From: Lingula anatina
Taxonomy: Eukaryota > Brachiopoda > Lingulata > Lingulida > Lingulidae
Length of the DNA stretch: 45,995 nt
Direction: 5' to 3'
Assembly: GCF_001039355.2 (NCBI RefSeq)
Contig: NW_019774436.1
Span: forward strand, 403,960-449,954
How positions within the stretch are numbered: the stretch's first letter is position 1; every line of letters starts with the position of its first letter. The translations under genes and the position numbers were made by a program. Of the stretch, positions 22,040-33,400 are shown piece by piece. Under the pieces are notes generated by a model. The model worked only from the letters and a program-made list of their open reading frames with translations. It did no database searches and had not been told where the DNA came from.

Positions 22040-25000
22040 TACTGAAGTCCTAAAAATACGCTAGTATGTTCATTCCAAAAAACACCGATTATATATATCC
22101 GATCCCGTTGTATTTCTACACGTTGAAATATAAAATATTATTAATGAAGGTGGAAACATGTTCTTGACGTAACATCGTTTTTAAAATTGCATGTATTTGA
22201 ATAAGATAATTGTCTGTAAGCGAGGCCCTGAATGCAAGTCTACATGGCTTGTGTCAATTTAAGCACAAAATTAACTTTCCTTTTTTTGTTTTACTTTCCC
22301 CCCGGTTTTTTTCACTAAATATATAAACCACCCCGACCATGGCAGAGTACTGAGCATTGTTGTAGAGTAATGTATTTATCCTGTAATGAAAGGAGACCGT
22401 GGCGAGGTGCGGTCAGCTGATCGACTGACCACTGGAATTCCAGCCATTTTAATGTGTATTTCATACGGACATTTTCCTTTTGACTACGGAATAAGATCGG
22501 ATATCTTTCAAGACAACTTTCTAGATGCAAAGAAAACTGATCATTGTACGCTTCGTTTTATCAAATACGGTGTGAGATTGCTGTGAAGTCCTTCTTACAA
22601 ATTAGGGGATTAAAGTGTTAACTTTAAATTATTTATTTTACGTTAATATTGGCCATTTACAGTTATTTCTCTTTTTATAATTTTTGTACAACAATCATTA
22701 AGATCTTCCAGTTTTCATTTTCAGTTTATGTTTTTCATTAAAAACTACAATATCACATGATTTGGTAGACTGGGTAAATGAATCAACAATTACCTTCAAA
22801 TTTTTATAGCAAAACTTCCACTTTTGACAGGAAAAATAACTTTTCAATCTTTTTTTCACTTTTTTGAAAAGTCATTGAGTGCAGTTATTTTCCTTTGTGT
22901 CTATTACACGACCAAGTTTCTCTCCGAGATAGATTATCACGTGCATTAGATTCTTTCTAGGCGAACTCACCTGAATTTCTCAATTACCTGACTTACCAGA
23001 TTAGTTTCAGACGGAAACTCTCAGCTATTTTAGATTACGTAATGCCCAAGATCACGTCTTTTGTGGCCTTTAAGAATGCCCTCGAAGGGTGGGCTACTAT
23101 ATAGGTCGGAATCAAGATAAATGGAAGTTAATAATGTAGTTTAACAGCGTAGAAGAATAGGACTGCTTTAAAGAAAACGTGGGAATACTGGGCTTGGATA
23201 TCAAATATCTTTGTGGAGTTTAAAAATTATTTTCATAAAGAAACGGGAAAAGCGGCGGACCTTTTTGTCGCGATAAAGAATTTATTTTTGAAAGAAATTT
23301 CTTTTTAGAGATACTTAACGAGTACATTAGTAAGTAAACAGTGTTTTTAACTGTCCAGTTAAATTTATTTTTGCTGCGAATCCTTTTTTCTTCTATACGG
23401 CATGGATTTGTGCGCTCTAGAAAAAAAAATATGTAGAGTATAATTTCTGAAATCTGGGATACATTGGCTTAACACTTTTAAGCACAAAAAGCTGCATGAT
23501 AAGTAAGATTTTTCTTTAAAAATTGATTTACAAATTCTTTTCGTGTCATGGCACTCGTGATGTGACAGATAAATAAAAGTTCGGCTGCTTTGTTTCCTCA
23601 CATTTTAAATGGGGCATTTTATACACCGATTCTGTATTCGGTCACTGGCAGAAAATCATATGAACATTTTCAGCAACGTTTCATTGCGCTATAGGACCCA
23701 TTTTAATTATCTTTAAAGGTGTAGAAAAAATAATTAAATAAGATCTCAGTTGATAAAACCTTTGTATTAATGTATTTTCTTTTCCCGTTAATAAATTCGG
23801 CCTGTTGAGCTCACTGTCAAAATAGCAATGAACACTGACAAAAAATCTAGAGAAACACTTATGTTGTTATTATAACTGTTGCCTTCAATCCCGTGACAGT
23901 GACACAGCAAACATAAAAATCATAATAATTGCAAAAATGCTGCCGCCATAAATCTGGACGGTTTAAAAATCCTGTAACATCACAATTTTAAGGGCCGGCT
24001 ATTTTTATTGTGAAAATGCTATGATAACATAGGCTTATAGACAGACAAAATAACTTGTCAATTCATACGAATTTACATGATCAATATTCCTTCCCATTTC
24101 CTCACAAGGTCGCCTCCTTTTTACGCTCATTCACTCACTCTCTATCGGTTTGTACTTAGGCCTTAATAACCTTAATGTCTATAATTATATTGTTCTATTT
24201 CATCGCATTTGACCGCGTCTTGACCTCTCCTTTGTTTGACTGGACAGTCATGTACAACCACAGAATCGAGTTTCGATAAGCTACATTCTACTAGCCTTTT
24301 TCATGTACTGCCGGTTGTTAAATATTGCCTGTGTCAAATAGAAGGTTCTTACAGAAACTGATTACCTTATATCTCCGTTCTGCATAATATCATTGTATGC
24401 CGAGTGTAAAAATATGTAAGCATATAACATATCTTTAATCCATGTTCAGAATTCTGATTATTTACGAATATCAATAAAAGAAGGGAATAAGTCTATGACT
24501 TACACAAGTTTAACTAGTCCTTGTCCAATCAGTAGAAAAAGAAAAATCACCATCATAATAAAGTCGTCGTTCAGTTACCTTGCGCAAGGAGAACTACAAT
24601 ATTTTGCAAATGCAAAGCAGACATCAAGTTTGCGAGGTTCGAAACTACGGCTACCAACGGAAAGGACACCTGGCGGCCATTTAATTTTATTTCAATTTAT
24701 TTCAAAAGACCTATATCGGTATATGTGTATGTTTGTTTGACGCCATAATCTAACACTGAACAAAACGCACCTTGTTTAACTACCAGTTACCAGTATAATA
24801 TATCTACAACATAACAAAAACTGAATCAAAATTCAATTCATTCCCCCGAAATGTTTCCTCAATTTTCAGCACAGACAGTTTCAATGACGATTCCCTCTTC
24901 GCAATGCTAGATATATACTCAGACAAGAGGAAAGATAATTTCTAATCACTAACATTACATTGGAAACTTTTCATTCTCGTCTAACTAAAAGAATTTTAAT

Positions 25001-28000
25001 CAGTAATCAATAAATGAAATAAAATTTGGGATAACCTTAAGTTTTTAATGCATTTTTTGTATTTTCTGAAAAAATTTAAAGCCTAGAATGGTTAAAAAAT
25101 GGTCGTTAACAATTATGCTTAAATTGCAGAGTAAGAGAGAGAGTTCCTTTATTTTTTTATTCTAAATAATTCTAGTGACTACTCTAGTTACATGCTTTTC
25201 AAACGAAGAAATTACTTCATGTTTTGTTCTACAAATGCCCTACTTACTGAAATAAAAATTAAAATAAAGAATGCTTCCTTAATTTATATTCATAAATTTT
25301 CATATAAGTATACAGCGGTATTGCTGCAAGAAAATTGCTGAACACTCCACGGAATTTTTCATTTACTTTTGACAATTTCTATCCTTTGAGAGTTTCTTTA
25401 ATAATTTTAAGACAGGTCTGAAAATTATTTTTTCACATCAGGAATTTGTCATTTATATACTTTCATTCGTATAAATTTCATTGCTAGGAAGGTGTTAAGA
25501 AATTCGACGACTGATTCAGCTCCCTTTTCCAGCGTGTAAACTTATCGCCAATGGTGCCTCAGTCAGAAAATTATCTCTGTAGTGTGGTTAAGATGATAAA
25601 TAGTCGACGCGTTGACAGAGCATGAGACCCTGTCCTTCGACCTACCTGATGGACGAACACGTCCGCACCGCCATCATCTGGTGTGATAAAACCATAACCT
25701 TTCACAACGTTGTACCATTTCACTTTCCCCCTGCGTCGACCTGGTCCCCCTAAAATAAAATAAAATCATATTTATCCATCAAACTTTAAAAAAAAAATTC
25801 GGCTGAGTAGACTAAGGAATAAATTGCATTTTAATTTCTGGGATTTATAATTTTTCATTTCATTAGAAAAATGTTTTAAGGTGATCTTTATCTTTTTTAT
25901 GACCTGAACATGTAAATGTTATTAGATATTCTCATTTCCTCTAACTTTAAAACAAGTCCCCTAAAACGTTTGTTTATTTTCAGGTAATGTATCAGATAAT
26001 TTGTAATTCACTAACTTATTTTCTGTGACTCTACATACACTTAACCTGAGATAAATTTCAGGATTTTTCTCTGTTCGCTCGAAGTGTTAAACACCTATTA
26101 GCCAATTAACTCCATCTTTTCTCTTCCTTTGCCTACAAAAACATAACTCGTATTTCAAACTTGACCTTCTCTCCACCGGTATACCCTAACGGCAAGCGTA
26201 TTGCACACAATATTGTCTCATATTGCAACAATTTTCCTGGTGTATTTATTTTTCACTCGACTTGACCCCATCTCACCCTGGCTCCCTCTCATGGCCCGAT
26301 CGGCTAACTGACCTCGCGTCAAGTAATGCCGCCGTTGTGTGGCAGAAAGACTTCTAAATGGAAGACGTTGAAGTAACGGACGGAGGCCATTGAAACCAAG
26401 ATATTCTCACGGCGATTAAAACTAGAATCATTACATAATCGTACCGGGGTAGCAAAAATCTAATTTTAACCGACACGAACAGAGAGATTTCACACAGAAT
26501 TTTGAATAAAAAATGTCGGACTGTTGACCTGGAGCGTCGGTGCTCTGACCTGACGTAACCTTACAGTTTTGTTTTTCTGGATGTTGCTAAAGTTCAAGGG
26601 AAATTCTTTCGGGACAAATGACAAGGAAACACAAAATCTTACAAGTATTTTAAGTTAAATGTTAAATATTGAATCTTTACAAAATCACTGACAGCATTTT
26701 GGGAGGCACTCATTCAAATAAAAATATTATAAATCTGCAGGTGCTAAGTAAAATACTATAGGTAATTTGATGGCAGCACAGTGATCCTCTTGTTGTGTTG
26801 TGTTTTGTTTAGTACTTACAAATGTAATTAATAATAATTGAATGCAATATAATTTTCTTCGTTGTCACTGAAGTAAATGCAATTTCTTTTTTCAACTAAA
26901 AATTTGCTACAGTTTACACGTATTCCTCCTGCTTATTTTCATCTCAAAAATATTATAAATATAATTAATTAGACAGTTGTGACAATCAAGATCAATAAAT
27001 AAACGATGAATATCTTCGCCGTTTTAATATAATATCGCTATATAACCACTTTCAATTTTTTCGACCTTTTCTTCTGATACATAGAGTGCTTTTACTTCAC
27101 AAAACATGGCCATATCATCATGAATATAAACTGGATAAAAGCTAAAATATCTTTTAAGTACACTCGTCTTTGTTTACTATAACCAGGGCGGGCCTTCCTC
27201 AAACTGTTGACCTCCTAGTGTACGCAAAGAGAAAGAACTAATAACCATTCTATTTCATTCTGGAAAGGTCTTATCTGATCGCGAGGAACTTCTAATTTAC
27301 CAACAACACGGCTCGGCTTGACAAACATGCACCGGTTCACCCCTGTGAATCTTTACGCTCTCATCCTCCTCCTCGAGGTTGCACAACATAGAGAGATCTG
27401 CATAATGTTGCCATGGTTTCTCGTGTACCTCATAAGAGCACATTCAGATGCAGCCAGGAGCTAATGAATTATTTTTGGCTAAGAAGCAGAGAACTGTCGT
27501 CGTTACATAATTTTATTGATTTTTATGGAAGACTGTATAGAACGGGTGAGCACTACTACGTCTAGTCATATTCATACATATTCGCAATATCGCACTCCCT
27601 CTGTCTCAGAAATTGCGAGGCAGAAAACACCGCTAAAATCACCAGTTCTCTGGAATGTTTCTCTTTATTTTTGTTCTATTGTTTGGCTAATTTGAAACAG
27701 TCACGTTCTGTAGATCTTGTGTATCTTTCCTCAATGGGCATCAGTTTCAGTTACATGCGAAACATCCCACCTTATTCCCACTGAAATATATTCAGAGTCA
27801 AAAATATGACCCGACCAAAACCTTAAGTATTTCATAAAGAATTTAACTGGATTATTTTCTGGCTTCATAAATCTTTTCTAGAGCCATAGGTAGCAGATAT
27901 ATTGTGTAGAAAACTACTCTCCTCAGTTTTGTGAGGTTTAGAAAGTCAGTATTATGGGGGACCCGACCTTTAAAAATGAATTATAAAAAATTCTTCACTG

Positions 28001-31000
28001 AGTACATCAAAATTATAGTGAAATAATCTTCAGATATACTGTGATCACTGAAGGAAATGACAATTAACCCGACATGCAAAAAGGGGCACACATTAACGCA
28101 AAAATTTATATATTTTTTAACCAGTGAAGGAAAAGCAGTTTCATGAAAACTGCCAAGTATAAAATTATATTTCTGAAAACAGTTGGCTTTAGAATAAATA
28201 AATATGAAAATAACTATTATTAACTAAAATGTAACCGTAGTATCTAACACAATAACGATAGCTCATTAAAACAATTTTATTTGATGCCTTCAAAGTAAAT
28301 CCTGCTCACCATGAACGCTATGAAACCTTCAACCGAAAATCAATTTTGAAAAACTTGGCTGTCTTTCCTCAAAATAAATTGACCAGGGGTGTTTAATATA
28401 TATCTAACTAGGTCATGAAGTTGACCTATATTCTTGACCATACCGTACACTGCCCTAAGCTGCTAGTATTAATACATAAAATTTGTAAACACACCATTAT
28501 GTTGCTCATTCCTATCTTACTGCCATGCGCGACCTCAGAGCTAAAGTGAAACAGCACTCATTGATTTTTTTTCTCTGCTTAGATGTTTATTACATATATT
28601 GTTGATAATTTTCCTCCACCTTAAACTGACCACATTTATAAGTCATGAATAACGGTTAACACTTCACTTAAAATTATTCAGATATACAAAGGCATGTAAA
28701 ATATAAACAATGCTTTTGAGATAGCAGTTGGGGCATAGCTCACACACGTTCTTCAATGGTTTGATAATTATATGTCAGCTGCAAGATTCTTCTCCTCTTT
28801 CTCTTTGTGTCGGACACAGATGGGCCACTTCGTGGCTTCAGTAACTGACCAGGCCCTAATTTGAAGCCAGCTGCTGTGAAGATTTTACGACCAGGCAGGA
28901 AAAGCCATGAGCCCACAGGAGGGTAGGTTTTTACAGGCAGCGATAGCCTCTAAAAAGTAACACCGTGAATGTATTAGAGTTGAAATATACTCCTCCCATT
29001 AACATTTTAATAGGACTGAAAATATTCCTCGTGAATTTTAAATTAAAATATAACCAAATGTTGGGGATATAAAAAGTCAGAAAATTCTAAATTTTGACCC
29101 TAATAAAACTTTTTATGTTTTTTAATATGCTTTAATTTTTAAGAAAGGACCAGCGCTTGACCACTATTTTTGCTGTTATCTTCTATTCATAATTTATGGT
29201 GTTTTGACCTTTTACCCTCCTCCTTTAAAAATGTCCATACTTTTGATGAAATGAGGTCGCATAACTATGCTCGGTTTAAATTTAGGGAAGTCCTGCGGGG
29301 AAAGCCGCATACCCGTTCAAAAGAAAATCAAAACAGACATTTTATTAGGATTTTTATCTTGGCGGTTTTAAGGTCTATAAAAAGTATTACTGTTGCTTCT
29401 TTTTTGACGTCGACATTGCAGCACCCAGACTAAAACCAGGACCCCGTGATTAATATTTCTGTAATCTGATGATACCGTCATTTATTATTTGTTCTCTTTT
29501 GTCACAGGAAACTAGTGAAATGTTTATTTCTTTGGGTCAGGAGAAGCTAATTTCTCCGAGTCCCTCTTCACCTATCACGCTCAATTTGAACTGGACTAGG
29601 TATTAACCTCAAAGATAGACAGAAAAGCACAGAATACAAGTATAAAGAGGTACCTAACCCGGTATAATACACATATAATTTTGGGCACCAAACACTACTG
29701 ATTTTATGCGGAGTAGAAAAAGGTCCAGCGACTCTGTTAATTTCCCGCCTTCCCCCCTGGTCAATCCTCTCGAAAAAGAGTTCACTTTTTCCCATGCTTT
29801 ATGTTCACGGTTCCCTAAGAACTATGACATTCTTTGAGCTGCACTCAAAAACAATGAAATAAGAGCTCAAGTGCAGATGACCCAAGTGAGTAAAGCCTTC
29901 AAAATATTTTCATTCAACCTTGGCGTGTAATCTTGACGAAAGCAATGCTTCTTTTCCGATGACATGGCTTTTCTTATCTGGTACATCAGGCTTTCTCGCC
30001 TCCAGCTGCGGCAGGTCCACGCCAGGAAGACAACAGCCAGTGTTCAAACTAAGATTTCATAAAATTTTACAAGAACCCTATGAACATGTCAAAGTTACTG
30101 ACCTAGAAAAACATGGAAATCAACATAATGGGGTCTCTCACCGATGGCTCTTGGCTACCGTTGTCAGATGTTATTTTTGATTTTCTAAAATAACATTGCT
30201 TATTGTTTTTAATATCGAAAAGATAAAATCTAGTTATATAAAAAGCAAGTAAAAAGGTCAAATATCTTTTTTTATTTATGTACCAAACAGCATACTGATT
30301 TAATCAAATTTAGAGTTTAGTTGCCTTCCCTTATCAATCATTTATTCCTAAATCAAAATATTTTCTTTAACTCTTTCTGTGCTGTACTATTCCTAAACAG
30401 TCAGATAGTCATCGGTAAGACCATATAAAATCAAAGAAAAATAAAATATTGCACATTATGTGCGAGTCAGATTCTGACTGCAAAAATCGTAAGTAAGCCA
30501 ATTTACCATAGAATATTAAATATAAAGGAATGTATAAACAATATATAAATTTTCAAACATCCCAAAATTTTTTCTTACAAGAGCAAATTTCTTATTCTTA
30601 TGAAATATCACAACTTCAACTGCCATAAAAATTAATTTATAAACTTAAATATTAACTCCAGCAACATTTCAATAACTTTTGTAAAAACGAAATAGTGCAG
30701 ATATAACAATTCAACTAAAATTAATTCTAGCATCTTAAAAACATCAACAGTTTCGCTGAGAATTCAAGAGAGTACTAGTGCTTAGTTTTGGTTTTATAAC
30801 GTCGAAGAAGCTACAGTATCAAGCCTATATTCATCACCGAAAACCAAGTCAATGACCAGGGATAAATAGGTCGACGAACATACCTTAACCCATATTGAAA
30901 GGAACGCAGCAATTGAATAATATATTTGACAGGGTCGCCGCACCCCCTATTAAGTGGTATTTATAATACACAAAGCTGTTTGGAAGGAGTCCAGAGCGTT

Positions 31001-33051
31001 ATGCAACTCTCTAAGTATACCTCTCTTGCTCGGTTAGGTTGATTGTCCAAAAGTGAACAAGACAATAAGTTAACTTTTCTAATTAATGTCCGTAAAAATC
31101 CACATTCTGGGCCTAACAAGAACCAATCCCTTCCAAGTTAGGTAAACTATTTAACCTACTTGCGTTGGATCTATAACTATATTTTGCTACAATTTTTCAA
31201 ACACGCCATGCTAAATAGAAAGTATGGTGAACCTGCTACAGCCATATTTTTCCCTGTTCGTGGGGCCCGCCTCGCGCTACCGCTACTCCTCGGAACCCAG
31301 TACTCCTCGCTGTTTGGGACTTCTGGCGCGTCATTGGACGTCGAGCCAACACCGTATCCCAAAGCGTCGAGCTTAGACCAGCTTTAGCGTGAATAAAGTC
31401 AGATTGTGAATGGGACCAGCGTTACGGCGCCTTCTCAAACTACTGTAGCCTAGCACACGCTGGATCGTAGTGCGCCATGACACAATTCTCTTATACTGTA
31501 TGCGGAGCATGCGCGCTTCCTCGGCGTCCACTTTGAAAACCGATTTCGAATATTGGCCTAAGATGAACGTTTTTCTTATGTTTACCTATTTAAGTGACAA
31601 GGTCAACAGATATTTTACATAGAAAATGATCGCAGGTTAAGATGGCCCTATTCAATGGAGCTTTGCGGTAGCCATTCACGTGAAGCACTTATAGGGAAAT
31701 GGCATGAAATTATGACCTAGGTTATTATTCATTCAGCGTTGCTATTACTAGGTCATCGTTACTAGATACAGGATATAATTAAATACATTATGATTAAGCA
31801 GAAGGGGTTGAAGGTATCTACGTGGATATATATCTGAAATGACAGATATCCCTTGTTTATCATCTGTCGATCAAGCCCCAAAGTATGTGGCATTCAAGGG
31901 CTTCTCCTTCATACTAGTTTGCTGTTCATTTTATGACCTTTGCTCTTTGACATATTTAAAGCTTAAAATTCGCCTGAATCCAGGATTTGTCTTCGCCAAT
32001 GTTTTCTTTCATTAGCAGATGCTCAGCTGTGCAAAGTCTAATGCAAACAATATTCTTCGCAAAAACGATTCAAGATTATGATTATAATAATAATAAGGAA
32101 ATAATATCAACCTAACAGAAATTAAAACACGAGTTGCCAAACGGAGATGGACTTTTTAAACAATAGGTGTGATTGCCAATTCCCGATGGTTTCGTTTATT
32201 TTTTAATCCATTTTTTTTTCATTTTCCAAATGACAATTTCTTACTGGAAACTGTTTAATTTTGAAAAATTATTTTGGTGACCACATGACGTACCCATACA
32301 ATATGGGCCAAGGTACCCTACACAGATTTCTTTCTCTCTCTCTGGGGACAAATACACATATAAATTGACGCAAGGAGCACTGTTCTAAAAAATTGCGCGT
32401 TAAAAAAGACTACAGGTCATTACCCTAGAATAAGAGAGGTACTACAAGTTGAACATTTTCCACATACTTTCTTCAAACCCATACAGAAAGGCCTATTTCT
32501 GTCAATGGTACTTAAAAGTCTCACATCAATATTCATCTAATGAACACCGAAAATGTAGTACTACTAGGACGCTGCTGCCAAATAAGACTGCACCTTTGGC
32601 TTCCTAGCACAAGAGATCCTCAGACCTTGTGTCTTTGACCTCTCCCTGTGAACCTGTATCGGGCTCATGCCAATGCATCACGCCTGGGAAGCATGCGGTA
32701 GATGTGTAGAACCAAGAGCTACAATGCATGCCTGAGATGTTCCCATGTACATAAATGCGTAGCGTTAAAACCACAAGAAGGTTATGAACAGTACGTAGTG
32801 ACCTCCAGTAGATGATACCAGTTCATAAATTGCCCCCTAACAAAAACTGAACTGGCACAACGCACGTTGTTGTTTGGCCTTGTTGTTTGCATCTGTGATT
32901 GACTCAACGAAATAAATTGGCTGTGTGGGCTCTAATCTTAGCCAGCGCTCAACTTCTCTTGACACACATATGCACCGGAGATATTAATACAAAAAGTTAT
33001 GGAACCTATCTTTTTACTGAAATAATAAAAAGGTTTCGAACCTGAGGCCAT
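19281..33051 (-). CDS. lin-28: Lin-28 RNA-binding protein (cold-shock domain plus two CCHC knuckles)
   Basis: Lin-28 binds pre-let-7 loops and mRNAs, blocks let-7 maturation and controls developmental timing and stem-cell state. Three secure coding exons (25749-25646, 20253-20081, 19443-19281) join in frame with GT-AG introns. A tiny first exon (33051-33042) completes a 149-residue model. The cold-shock domain spans about residues 11-74, with RNP1-like KGYGFI (20-25) and RNP2-like VFVHQ (34-38). Next comes a basic linker with GSERRP (81-86), as in vertebrate LIN28. Knuckle 1 is C97-x2-C-x5-H-x4-C111 and knuckle 2 is C120-x2-C-x4-H-x4-C133, joined by PHGPLPKR. Domain order is diagnostic. The protein is shorter than human LIN28A (209), mainly at both ends. 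The start exon is the uncertain part. Confidence 0.93.
19444..20080 (-). other. lin-28 intron 3
   Basis: 637 bases between donor GTGCGT and acceptor GTTTCAG. No feature was recognised in it. Confidence 0.85.
20081..20253 (-). CDS. lin-28: lin-28 exon 3 (second half of cold-shock domain, basic linker)
   Basis: The acceptor TATTTTCAG and donor GTGCGT bound 57 codons plus two bases. It encodes [20 protein letters not shown], then [14 protein letters not shown], closing the cold-shock barrel, then [15 protein letters not shown]. The GFRSL and VSGPGG blocks match human GFRSL and VTGPGG. Confidence 0.96.
20254..25645 (-). other. lin-28 intron 2 (5.4 kb)
   Basis: Very A+T-rich. It contains an (AT)n run at about 21973-22036 and a 12-bp palindrome CCTAGATCTAGG near 21627. 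I see no exon, element or RNA gene that I can support. Confidence 0.75.
21973..22036. repeat. (AT)n microsatellite
   Basis: A pure TA run of about 31 units inside lin-28 intron 2. Confidence 0.97.
25646..25749 (-). CDS. lin-28: lin-28 exon 2 (first half of cold-shock domain)
   Basis: The acceptor TTTTATTTTAG and donor GTAGGT bound 104 bases. After two bases finishing a Gly codon it encodes [20 protein letters not shown], then [14 protein letters not shown]. The aromatic RNA-binding positions of RNP1 and RNP2 are kept. The exon requires an upstream exon ending in phase 1, most simply G|GG. Confidence 0.96.
28785..28953 (-). repeat. SINE-like or exon-like block in lin-28 intron 1
   Basis: A sharply bounded, less A+T-rich block. 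On the minus strand it follows an acceptor-like TTACTTTTTAG. It stays open for about 68 codons (including [17 protein letters not shown] and [17 protein letters not shown]) to a TGA beyond the block. It holds two tight hairpins, TGTGTC-G-GACACA (28806-28818) and GCCAC-TTC-GTGGC, and ends in an AAAGAGAAAGAGG tail on that strand. Structure plus tail suggests a SINE, but I cannot name the family. A terminal alternative exon is the other reading. Confidence 0.4.
31233..31245 (-). CDS. Alternative candidate lin-28 first exon (coding end)
   Basis: On the minus strand ATG GCT GTA GCA G precedes GTTCAC. It would give MAVAG joined in phase 1 to lin-28 exon 2. The ATG has A at -3 and G at +4. The frame stays open upstream for about 39 codons through a G+C-rich block, so a longer N-terminus from a further-upstream exon is possible. 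The donor is as weak as that of the distal candidate at 33042. Confidence 0.3.
31246..31560. other. G+C- and CpG-richer block
   Basis: Within very A+T-rich intron sequence this block has many CpG dinucleotides, GCATGCGCGC and TTGGACGTCGAG. It looks like a CpG-containing promoter, possibly a proximal lin-28 promoter feeding the ATG at 31245. No TATA box was seen. Confidence 0.35.
33042..33051 (-). CDS. lin-28: lin-28 candidate first coding exon (MAS-G)
   Basis: On the minus strand ACCATGG gives an excellent start context. ATG GCC TCA G then meets GTTCGA, leaving one G to combine with GG of exon 2, the exact phase required. A TAA two codons upstream in frame fixes this ATG as the start. CAG|GT is correct but the rest of the donor is weak. 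The promoter-like block immediately upstream supports it. Confidence 0.5.
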
Positions 33052-33400
33052 GGTCGTTTAAGTCACTTCGGCGGGGGAGCCACCTTCAGAGCTGTGCTGC
33101 TTCCTTCTACACCTCCGCTTCTCCCTCCGTCCTTCAATCATACGACGTCCTACGTTAAGTACGAGTCACGTGACCTGGAATGACATTTTTTAATACAGCT
33201 AATTAAGCAATCGTCTCATTGGCTCATTTGAAGCTGAACCAATCGCTAATCGCGCAGCACAGCAGAACTGTCACAACGTTCTTAAGTAGGCGACCACGTG
33301 CTTTCTTCCCTTCCTTTTGGTGCCAGCCTCTCATTGAACCCTTTGCGTTAACTGTTGACACCAACGGACTTGTGTAAACACAACGCGTTGTCGAAATTCA
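33052..33400 (-). promoter_or_regulatory. Predicted lin-28 promoter and 5' UTR
   Basis: Upstream of the MASG start lie a purine-rich leader on the minus strand, the E-box palindrome GTCACGTGAC (33165-33174), an inverted CCAAT (ATTGG 33218-33222), CCAAT (33239-33243), a second CACGTG (33295-33300) and the palindrome ACAACGCGTTGT (33380-33391). I see no TATA box. The density of such sites stands out in this A+T-rich window. The transcription start is not defined. Confidence 0.5.
33165..33174. promoter_or_regulatory. E-box palindrome GTCACGTGAC
   Basis: It matches the bHLH-Zip consensus used by MYC/USF/MITF-TFE factors and is identical to the CLEAR-type decamer. It lies about 114 bases upstream of the candidate lin-28 ATG. 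Confidence 0.55.

Larger units (their letters stand above)
25750..33041 (-). other. lin-28 intron 1 (7.3 kb in the distal-start model)
   Basis: Mostly A+T-rich. It contains a SINE-like block (28785-28953), a G+C-richer block with an alternative first exon (31233-31560), and scattered short pyrimidine tracts. No other gene is supported. Confidence 0.65.

Noticed and set aside
24620-24660. tRNA gene suggested by GGTTCGAAAC
   Set aside because: No pairing T-stem, anticodon arm or acceptor stem around it.
26350-26400. A plus-strand start MEDVE with a possible GTAACG donor
   Set aside because: No acceptor exon or neighbouring plus-strand gene, and it lies within the lin-28 intron.
30870-30960. 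An alternative lin-28 first exon with a good donor (AAG|GTATGT)
   Set aside because: The only nearby ATG is followed by TAA within two codons. It could be only an untranslated exon.
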